Positions 1-4,887 of a DNA stretch of 6,387 nt are shown piece after piece (positions within the stretch are counted from its first letter, which is position 1; each line of letters opens with the position of its first letter). The stretch is from an uncultured Longilinea sp. (lineage in GTDB: Bacteria > Chloroflexota > Anaerolineae > Anaerolineales > Anaerolineaceae). Where the stretch lies: contig CALMIB010000496.1 of NCBI GenBank assembly GCA_937863945.1, positions 1 through 6,387 on the forward strand. Reading direction: 5' to 3'. The notes beneath the pieces are model-generated. The model was given only the letters and a program-made list of their open reading frames with translations. It did not search any database and was not told the origin of the DNA. The position numbers and the translations under genes are program-made.

Positions 1-913
1 GGGCGGGGTCGGCCATGTGCCAGGCGACGATCTGCTCCGCGCCGCGCGCGAAAGGCACCGTGCAGGCGAAATCCGGCACCAGGCGCTTGATGCGCGTGTT
101 ATCGAAGATCATGCTGTGGGCTTTGTCGCCCAGCAGGCTGTCGCCCCAAATTTTGTCGTAGGCGGCGATCAACTCGGAGGGCACGTGCACCAGGTTTGGT
201 CTCACGCCCAGCGCCGCCGCCAGCATTTCATAGATCTGGTTCCAGGTGAGCAACTCGTCCGCGGTGATCTGGAAGGCGTTGCCCAGCGCCTGCGGGTTTC
301 CCAGCAGCGGCACGAAGCCTTTGGCGAAGTCGGTGTTGTGGGTCAGCGTCCACAGCGAGGTGCCGTCGCCGGGCACCACCACCGGCTTGCCCTGCAGCAT
401 GCGTTCCATCATCGTCCAGCCGCCGTGGAAGGGCAGCAGGCGCTCGTCGTAGGTGTGCGACGGGCGCACAATGGTGATGGGAAATTTCTCCTCGCGGTAG
501 GCGCGCACCAGGCGTTCCTCGCAGGCGATCTTGTTGCGCGAGTATTCCCAGTAGGGGTTGTCCAGCAGGGTGGCCTCGGTGACCGGCAGCGCAACGGGCG
601 GGGTCTGGTAGGCTGAGGCCGAGCTGATGAAGACGTACTGCCCGGTGCGTCCACGGAAGAGGTCAAAATCGATATCCAGTTGGTCGGGGGTGAAGACGAT
701 CCAGTTCACCACGGCGTCAAAGCGGTGGCCGCCCAATGCCGCGCGCGCCGAGGCCGGGTCGTGGATGTCACCGAGCAGCACTTTGGCGCCGGGCGGGATG
801 GGCCGCGCAGACTGCCCGCGGTTGAGCAGGTACAGGTCGATGCCGCGCTCGAGCGCCAGGCGCGAACAGGCCGAGCTGATGATGCCGGTGCCGCCGATAA
901 AGAGGACTTTCAT
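1..913 (-). CDS. SDR-family NAD(P)-dependent epimerase/dehydratase-like protein, C-terminus cut by window edge
   Basis: The reverse strand reads open from an ATG at 913-911 to the left edge, giving 304 residues with no stop. A GGAGG ribosome site at 924-920 lies 6 nt before the ATG and fixes the start. The N-terminus begins MKVLFIGGTGIIS, a Rossmann dinucleotide-binding loop (residues 7-13), followed by LLNRG near residue 29 after the second strand. VFISSAS (94-100) supplies the usual catalytic Ser, and YSRNK (124-128) is the YxxxK active-site pair. IVRPSHTY (148-155) is the conserved post-catalytic stretch of extended SDRs. This resembles the branch annotated as NAD-dependent epimerase/dehydratase, related to UDP-sugar epimerases and plant CSP41-like proteins. 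Substrate cannot be read from sequence. Extended SDRs are usually somewhat over 300 residues, so only a short tail is likely missing. No signal peptide is seen, so it is probably cytosolic. It is transcribed away from the GNAT-nagA pair. The family call is secure; the precise reaction is not. Confidence 0.9.
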   Translation of the reverse strand, partial: MKVLFIGGTGIISSACSRLALERGIDLYLLNRGQSARPIPPGAKVLLGDIHDPASARAALGGHRFDAVVNWIVFTPDQLDIDFDLFRGRTGQYVFISSASAYQTPPVALPVTEATLLDNPYWEYSRNKIACEERLVRAYREEKFPITIVRPSHTYDERLLPFHGGWTMMERMLQGKPVVVPGDGTSLWTLTHNTDFAKGFVPLLGNPQALGNAFQITADELLTWNQIYEMLAAALGVRPNLVHVPSELIAAYDKIWGDSLLGDKAHSMIFDNTRIKRLVPDFACTVPFARGAEQIVAWHMADPA

Positions 914-952
914 GGAGGGCCTCCACGGGATGCGAAAGGATGGACTAAGTCG

Positions 953-982
953 ATTTTACTCGCAAAAGAGAAATACCGCGAA
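953..982 (-). promoter_or_regulatory. Candidate promoter for the leftward SDR gene
   Basis: On the reverse strand a TAAAAT box (958-953, five of six matches to the -10 consensus) lies 18 nt after a weak TTCGCG (982-977, three of six matches). Transcription would start near 946, leaving a leader of about 33 nt before the SDR gene. The -35 match is poor, so this is a tentative assignment from position and the -10 box only. Confidence 0.3.
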
Positions 983-1014
983 GAGCGTTAAGGGAGAATA
1001 AAAGGCATGAAAAA

Positions 1015-1020
1015 TATAAT
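1015..1020 (+). promoter_or_regulatory. Perfect -10-like TATAAT upstream of the GNAT gene
   Basis: TATAAT occurs exactly here, about 104 nt before the GNAT start and in the rightward direction. No acceptable -35 lies 16-18 nt upstream; the bases at that spacing are purine-rich (GGAGAA). It could be the -10 of the GNAT-nagA unit, or a chance match in an AT-rich stretch. The rest of the 914-1123 intergenic region holds only weak hairpins such as 1050-1072 and no recognised operator. Confidence 0.25.
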
Positions 1021-1123
1021 GGCCCGAAAACGGCAAATACCGGCCCTGTCCGGCATGGATTTATTGCCTGGAATGGGTTAAGCTTAATTCGCTGGAAAAA
1101 CTTTCAAAACCCGGGACGATCGC

Positions 1124-2077
1124 ATGCCCACCTTCACCCCATTTGAGCGCAACCCCGAAACCTGCCGCCAGATCGCTGATCTATGGAACGCCGCAGCCGG
1201 GCTGGATCTGGCGTTTGGCGCGCAGTTTGTGGCCTTCAACACGCAGCCCATGCCGGGACTGGCGCAGGCCGGGCGGCTGGCCTGGGAGGGCGGCTGCCTG
1301 GCGGGCGCGGCGCTGGCCTCGCACGTGACCGCGGAAGGCCCCTTCCAGGGCGAGGCCTGGCTGGACCTGTTGGCGGTCGCGCCGGGCGAACAACGACGCG
1401 GGATCGGATCAACGCTGCTGGCGTGGGCCGAGGGCTGGCTGGCCGGTCAGGGCGGGCGGAGCGTGCACGTCGGCGGCAGTCTCAATCCGTTCGCGGCCGG
1501 GCTGCCGGCGGAGCTGAATACGCAGGATTTCTTTTTTAAGCGCGGTTACGCCGCGGATGAGCCGCCGCACGAATGGGATGTGGCCCGCAGTCTCAAGGAT
1601 TACCGGACGTTATACCCCGAACCGTCGCCGGGCGCCGACCTGCGCCCCCTTAAACCCGGTGAAGAACATGAGTTGATCGCCTTCCTGCAGCGCGAATTCC
1701 CCGGCCGCTGGCTGTACGAGGTGGAGCAATTCTTCCGCATCGGCGGGCACGCCGGTGATTTCATGGTGCTGCGCACGGAAATTGGCGTGGACGGATTTTG
1801 CTGGATGACGGTCGCCGATTCAGCCCGCCCGCTGGAGCGTTTTTACATGCACGGATTGCCCAGGCCGTGGGGACAGATGGGCCCGTTGGGGGTGGGCGCC
1901 GGCTGCCGCGGCAAAGGCTACGGCGGCGCGTTGATCGACGCGGCCGCCTGCCACCTCCAGGCGTGCGGCATTGACGGCTGCCTGATCGATTGGACCAGCC
2001 TGCTGGACCTGTACGGCAAATTTGGGTACCGTCCCTACCGGCAGTACTGGATGTTGAACAAATCGATTTCAGCCTGA
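1124..2077 (+). CDS. GNAT-family acetyltransferase with two tandem GNAT domains
   Basis: A 317-residue protein that reads as two GNAT-like halves. The first (about 1-160) carries the acetyl-CoA motif A as LDLLAVAPGEQRRGIG (80-95), with the Q-R-R-G-I-G pyrophosphate loop, and ends in a typical FFFKRGYA segment (136-143). The second (about 172-314) has a second motif A, GPLGVGAGCRGKGYGG (253-268), and ends LYGKFGYRPYRQYW (296-309). Both R/QxxGxG loops look intact, so either half could bind acetyl-CoA; in many tandem GNATs only one is catalytic. No signal peptide or membrane segment is seen. The start is the first in-frame ATG; no good Shine-Dalgarno precedes it (only GGGAC), so the start is less certain than the frame. 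nagA follows after 23 bp in the same direction, suggesting co-transcription and a possible amino-sugar or muropeptide substrate. That substrate is an inference from context only. Confidence 0.88.
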   Translation: MPTFTPFERNPETCRQIADLWNAAAGLDLAFGAQFVAFNTQPMPGLAQAGRLAWEGGCLAGAALASHVTAEGPFQGEAWLDLLAVAPGEQRRGIGSTLLAWAEGWLAGQGGRSVHVGGSLNPFAAGLPAELNTQDFFFKRGYAADEPPHEWDVARSLKDYRTLYPEPSPGADLRPLKPGEEHELIAFLQREFPGRWLYEVEQFFRIGGHAGDFMVLRTEIGVDGFCWMTVADSARPLERFYMHGLPRPWGQMGPLGVGAGCRGKGYGGALIDAAACHLQACGIDGCLIDWTSLLDLYGKFGYRPYRQYWMLNKSISA

Positions 2078-2100
2078 AAACCTGTGAAAAGAGAACTGAA

Positions 2101-3249
2101 ATGCCGCCGTATTATCTGAAGAATGTGAATTTACCCCACCTGCCGGCGCAGGCCGTGGTGAGTTCAGAGGGTGTCATCCAGGCGCTGGGTGACCCGGCGG
2201 CGCTGGCCTGCCCGCTCGGCGCTCAGGTGCTGGACGGCGGCGGTGCGACGCTGCTGCCCGGCTTCATTGAACTGCAACTCAACGGCGGCTTTGGCATGGA
2301 TTTCACCGAAGACCCCGGCAGCATCTGGCGGGTGGGCCGCCGGCTGCCGCGATACGGCGTGACGACCTTTCTGCCCACGGTCATCACCTCGCCGCTGGAG
2401 ACAGTCGACCATGCTATGCGTGTAGTTTTATCCGGCCGACCGGCGGATTACCGCGGCGCGGAACCGTTGGGATTGCATATTGAAGGCCCATTTCTCAACC
2501 CGCGTAAAAAGGGGGCGCACAACCCGGCCTATCTGCGCCTGCCGTCGCCCGACCTGGTGCGCGGCTGGACGCCGGAGAACGGCGTGCGCCTGGTGACGCT
2601 GGCCCCGGAGCTGCCCGGCGCGCTGGAAACCATCGCCGCGCTTGCCCGGCAAGGCGTCACCGTCAGCGCGGGGCATTCGTTGGCCACGCGGGCTGAGGCG
2701 GAGGCTGGCATCGCTGCGGGCATTCGCATGGGCACGCACCTGTTCAACGCTATGCCGGCGCTGGAACACCGCACCGCCAACCTGACCGGCGTTTTGCTGA
2801 CCGATGATCGCGTTGGCTTTGGCCTGATCGCCGACGGCATTCACATTGACCCGCTGATGGTGAAACTGGCCTGGCAGTTGAAAGGCGGGCGCGGCTTTGT
2901 GCTGGTGACCGACGCCATGGCGGCGCTGGGCATGCCGCCCGGGGGCTCGCGCCTGGGCGGTTACGACGTGATGGTGGATGAATCCTCGGCGCGCCTGGCG
3001 GACGGCACCCTGGCCGGCAGCATCCTGACCGAAGACGCCGCGCTGCGCAACCTGATGTGCTTCACCGGTTGCACGCTGGCGCAAGCCGCCGAAACGATCA
3101 CCGGCACGCCGGCTCAATTGCTTGGCTTGCGCGACCGCGGCCGGCTTCAGCCCGGCATGCGCGCTGACCTGGTGCTGCTGGACGCGGACCATGCGGTGCT
3201 CGCCACGTGGGTGGGCGGCGAGCTGGCCTTTGACCGGCGCGCCGTTTGA
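2101..3249 (+). CDS. nagA: N-acetylglucosamine-6-phosphate deacetylase (NagA)
   Basis: This 382-residue enzyme removes acetate from N-acetylglucosamine-6-phosphate to give glucosamine-6-phosphate, the entry step to amino-sugar catabolism and peptidoglycan recycling. It is an amidohydrolase-fold protein of usual NagA length. Visible signatures in order: LLPGFIELQLNGGFGMDF (51-68), with Q-x-N as in the E. coli type rather than the H-x-H of two-metal amidohydrolases; GLHIEGPFLN (124-133), whose Glu128 matches the metal ligand E131 of E. coli; SAGHS (189-193) and THLFNAM (212-218), whose His192 and His213 match H195 and H216; DGIH (245-248); and VTDAMAA (269-275), whose Asp271 matches the catalytic D273. 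The C-terminal GxxxPGMRADLVLLD closes the beta-sandwich. The start at 2101 is preferred over an in-frame ATG at 1990 inside the GNAT gene: it gives the normal N-terminus and has a weak AAAAGAG ribosome site 7 nt upstream. No nagB or kinase is in the window. Cytosolic. Confidence 0.96.
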   Translation: MPPYYLKNVNLPHLPAQAVVSSEGVIQALGDPAALACPLGAQVLDGGGATLLPGFIELQLNGGFGMDFTEDPGSIWRVGRRLPRYGVTTFLPTVITSPLETVDHAMRVVLSGRPADYRGAEPLGLHIEGPFLNPRKKGAHNPAYLRLPSPDLVRGWTPENGVRLVTLAPELPGALETIAALARQGVTVSAGHSLATRAEAEAGIAAGIRMGTHLFNAMPALEHRTANLTGVLLTDDRVGFGLIADGIHIDPLMVKLAWQLKGGRGFVLVTDAMAALGMPPGGSRLGGYDVMVDESSARLADGTLAGSILTEDAALRNLMCFTGCTLAQAAETITGTPAQLLGLRDRGRLQPGMRADLVLLDADHAVLATWVGGELAFDRRAV

Positions 3250-3311
3250 TCCATCCTTTCGATTAAAATCAGCATCTCAGGGTTGGGTACTGCTTCGCGC
3301 GCCTGTCCACC

Positions 3312-3334
3312 GGTCTGCCGGACCATGGCAGTCC
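3312..3334. other. Imperfect hairpin between convergent nagA and YkgJ-family genes
   Basis: CTGCC (3315-3319) pairs with GGCAG (3327-3331) around a 7-nt loop, extended by GG/CC across a T-T mismatch. It lies between two convergent genes, where a terminator would be expected, but no run of T follows on either strand. If it ends transcription it would do so weakly or with other factors. The rest of the 98-bp gap shows nothing clear. Confidence 0.25.
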
Positions 3335-3347
3335 TTGGATGCCCCGC

Positions 3348-3779
3348 TTAGCGCCGCGGCGATCGGTGGAGGTGGTTTTGCAAACCAGGCCGGTGCAAGG
3401 ATTGCCCGCGATTAATTTGCTTCAATTGGAGCGGTTCCAATCCCCAGGCTTTTCGCGCCTGATTGCAGCGTTCCAGATCTTGTGGAAGGATGGTGAGATC
3501 GCCATCCTCATCATGAAAGCCGAACTCGCGGCAGGTGCTGGAGCGCAAATCGTAGATGCTGCATGAAACCTGGTCGCCGATGCGCCCGCGCAGGGCAACG
3601 CAGCGCGGTTGGTGCTGATTGGTGCCGCGCATACAAACCAGGTGAGGGGGCAGGGCTTCGGTCATTACCGGCGGTACAATGCCGCCTTGATTAGGATCCG
3701 CTTCAACCCAGTAAAAAGAGACCCGGTACGCAGCGCAGCACGCGCCGCATTTTTGGCAGGGATTGATGGCGATTCGCAC
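3348..3779 (-). CDS. YkgJ-family cysteine cluster protein (CxxCxxCC, zinc- or iron-binding type)
   Basis: A 143-residue soluble protein with nine cysteines. CQKCGACC (8-15) at the N-terminus is the hallmark CxxCxxCC of the YkgJ / 'zinc- or iron-chelating' family. Further cysteines at 49, 60, 73, 83 and 105, with SCSIYDLRSSTCREF (72-86), match the family's C-x-IY-x-R-x-x-x-CR-x-F block. The cluster is thought to bind a metal; no reaction is firmly known, so function stays open. The last 20 or so residues are basic and low in recognisable conservation. The start is a GTG at 3779-3777. AGGAG at 3798-3794 is the only good ribosome site but sits 14 nt away, which is long, so an unusual upstream start codon is possible. 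The gene is divergent from the response regulator and converges on nagA. Family call firm, start moderately sure. Confidence 0.88.
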   Translation of the reverse strand: MRIAINPCQKCGACCAAYRVSFYWVEADPNQGGIVPPVMTEALPPHLVCMRGTNQHQPRCVALRGRIGDQVSCSIYDLRSSTCREFGFHDEDGDLTILPQDLERCNQARKAWGLEPLQLKQINRGQSLHRPGLQNHLHRSPRR

Positions 3780-3809
3780 AGGCGTAATTAATACTCCTCT
3801 CGATTGGCT

Positions 3810-3865
3810 TTGACAAGAGAGGAAAATTACGCATTACCTTCATTGTCAACCTGTCCACCTGTCCA
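3810..3865. promoter_or_regulatory. Shared control region: TTGACA inverted pair and tandem CCTGTCCA repeat
   Basis: Between the divergent YkgJ and response regulator genes, TTGACAA (3810-3816) is mirrored by TTGTCAA (3843-3849), so each strand has a perfect -35-like TTGACA pointing inward. Neither has a convincing -10 at 16-18 nt (ATTACC rightward, TTTTCC leftward). CCTGTCCA then occurs twice in direct tandem (3850-3857 and 3858-3865). The arrangement could be a promoter with an operator, and the TTGACA boxes may be -35 elements. No regulator can be named. Confidence 0.35.
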
Positions 3866-3882
3866 GGATCAAATCCGGTCAG

Positions 3883-3954
3883 GTTGCGGTCGCAGAAAGC
3901 GCCGGGCTGGCGTAAGCTAAGCATGACATCAAACTTAAGTGCCCGGACCGCAAC
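3883..3954 (+). promoter_or_regulatory. Nested inverted repeat in the response regulator leader
   Basis: GTTGCGGTC (3883-3891) is the exact reverse complement of GACCGCAAC (3946-3954). Inside it, CCGGGC (3902-3907) is the reverse complement of GCCCGG (3941-3946), and TAAG (3913-3916) can pair with CTTA (3934-3937). As RNA this would be one long bulged stem ending 2 nt before the regulator's GGAAGGG ribosome site. As DNA, the two outer arms have centres 63 bp apart, close to six helical turns. No T-run follows, so it is not a simple terminator. The symmetry is seen directly; its role is unknown. Confidence 0.5.
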
Positions 3955-3971
3955 ATGGAAGGGTGAACAGG

Positions 3972-4667
3972 ATGGATACAAACAACATTCGGGTGTTAAT
4001 CGTGGATGATCAGGCCGTGGTGCGCAGCGGTTTAAGCGCATTTTTAGCTGTGTTCGAAGATCTGAATCTGGTGGGCGAGGCCGCCAATGGCCTGGAGGCC
4101 GTGCAGCGGTGTGATGAATTGCTACCGGACGTAATCATCATGGACCTGATGATGCCCGAGATGGACGGCGTGGAAGCGACCCGCGAGATCCACGCGCGCC
4201 ACCCGGAGGTGCACATCCTGGTGCTGACCAGCTTCCCGGAGGAAGACCTGGTGCAAAAAGCCATGCAGGCCGGCGCTATTAGTTACTTGCTGAAAAACAC
4301 AGCGGCAGCCGATCTGATCGCGGCGGTGCGTGACGCCTACGACGGCCGGCCCACGCTTGCGCCGGAAGCTACCCAGGCGCTCATTCGGGCGGTCAGTCTG
4401 CCCAAGCCGGTCGGCCATGATTTGACTGCGCGCGAGCTGGAGGTGTTGGAGTTGGTAGCGCATGGTCTTTCCAATCTTGAGATCGCGGAACGCCTGGTAG
4501 TCAGCCGTTCGACGGTCAAATTTCACGTCAGCAGCATTCTGGCTAAGCTTTCGGTTTCCACGCGCACCGAGGCGGTCACGGTTGCTCTTCAGTACAACCT
4601 GGTTCACAAAAACAAAGCGCCCGTCGATTACCGTGGGGCGCATTGGCGGCAGACGCCGCACTTCTGA
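3972..4667 (+). CDS. NarL/LuxR-type two-component response regulator
   Basis: A 231-residue transcription factor. The receiver domain (about 6-122) has the acidic pair Asp12-Asp13 (LIVDDQ), the phosphoacceptor Asp58 in IIMDLMMPEMDG, Thr86 (VLTSF) and Lys108 (YLLKNT), so all key phosphorylation residues are present. The output domain (about 150-211) is a LuxR/GerE helix-turn-helix: LTARELEVLELVAHGLSN, then IAERLVVSRSTVKFHVSSI, whose recognition helix is typical of the NarL class. A 20-residue tail follows. The ATG at 3972 has GGAAGGG 8 nt upstream; an in-frame GTG 33 bp earlier adds only non-conserved residues and lies in the inverted repeat, so it was not chosen. No histidine kinase adjoins it in the window, so its partner is elsewhere or beyond the edges. 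It is monocistronic, ending at a strong terminator. It probably activates or represses promoters on phosphorylation; targets are not known. Confidence 0.95.
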   Translation: MDTNNIRVLIVDDQAVVRSGLSAFLAVFEDLNLVGEAANGLEAVQRCDELLPDVIIMDLMMPEMDGVEATREIHARHPEVHILVLTSFPEEDLVQKAMQAGAISYLLKNTAAADLIAAVRDAYDGRPTLAPEATQALIRAVSLPKPVGHDLTARELEVLELVAHGLSNLEIAERLVVSRSTVKFHVSSILAKLSVSTRTEAVTVALQYNLVHKNKAPVDYRGAHWRQTPHF

Positions 4668-4691
4668 TGGATTCATCCCATTTTCCCGTTC

Positions 4692-4726
4692 CAAACCGCC
4701 ATCTTAACCTGGCGGTTTGTGTTTTG
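4692..4726 (+). terminator. Intrinsic terminator after the response regulator
   Basis: A perfect 10-bp stem, CAAACCGCCA (4692-4701) with TGGCGGTTTG (4710-4719), closes an 8-nt loop and is followed by TGTTTTG. It begins 24 nt after the regulator's stop codon. This is the clearest terminator in the window and separates the regulator from the downstream GGDEF gene. Confidence 0.85.
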
Positions 4727-4727
4727 T

Positions 4728-4792
4728 AAGCCGGTTTGCCTGACCTGAAAACCAGGATTGCCCGATAATTGCAAACCTCCGCAAGCCGGTTT
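4728..4792. repeat. Direct repeat AAGCCGGTTT (two copies) with an internal inverted element
   Basis: AAGCCGGTTT occurs at 4728-4737 and again at 4783-4792, 55 bp apart. GGTTTGC (4733-4739), overlapping the first copy, is mirrored by GCAAACC (4771-4777). The elements lie between the terminator and the GGDEF gene and surround its likely promoter, as binding sites for a regulator might. No protein can be assigned. Confidence 0.4.
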
Positions 4793-4802
4793 CATGTATA
4801 AT
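4740..4802 (+). promoter_or_regulatory. Candidate promoters of the 7TM-PAS-GGDEF gene
   Basis: Two -10-like boxes point rightward. GATAAT (4764-4769) lies 18 nt after CTGACC (4740-4745), a four-of-six match to the -35. A perfect TATAAT (4797-4802), preceded directly by TG, has no good -35. Starts would fall near 4776 or 4809, giving leaders of roughly 80-110 nt. Either or both may be used. Confidence 0.4.
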
Positions 4803-4887
4803 GCAATTCACAATACCGGATGCTTCCGGGGGGATAGCAAGGTGACGACTTCTGGTCTGCATTGGGCTGGAGACAGGGCAACACGCA

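Noticed and set aside
17..1001. Several rightward open frames of 68-199 codons across this stretch
   Set aside because: They are antisense shadows of the SDR gene, whose reverse-strand frame has a ribosome site and clear Rossmann and YxxxK motifs. The rightward translations show no recognisable domains.
1007..1081. A 24-codon leader ORF upstream of the GNAT gene, with AGGGAG before it
   Set aside because: The composition is unremarkable, the ribosome spacing is long (11 nt), and no codon run or attenuator structure supports a regulatory peptide. It also overlaps the possible -10 box.
1990..2100. N-terminal extension of nagA starting inside the GNAT gene
   Set aside because: The extra 37 residues do not resemble a NagA N-terminus and overlap the conserved end of the GNAT protein. 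The ATG at 2101 gives a protein of normal length.
2428..3192. Reverse-strand open frame of 254 codons within nagA
   Set aside because: It is a GC-rich antisense shadow, rich in Arg, Gln, His and Ala, with no domain, while the forward frame is an unambiguous NagA.
3302..3859. The 10-mer CCTGTCCACC shared by 3302-3311 and 3850-3859
   Set aside because: Many 10-mer pairs are expected by chance in 6.4 kb; the copies are far apart and in unrelated contexts.
3877..4745. GGTCAGG before the response regulator (3877-3883) and its reverse complement before the GGDEF gene (4739-4745), as a shared operator
   Set aside because: Seven matching bases without further flanking similarity are well within chance.
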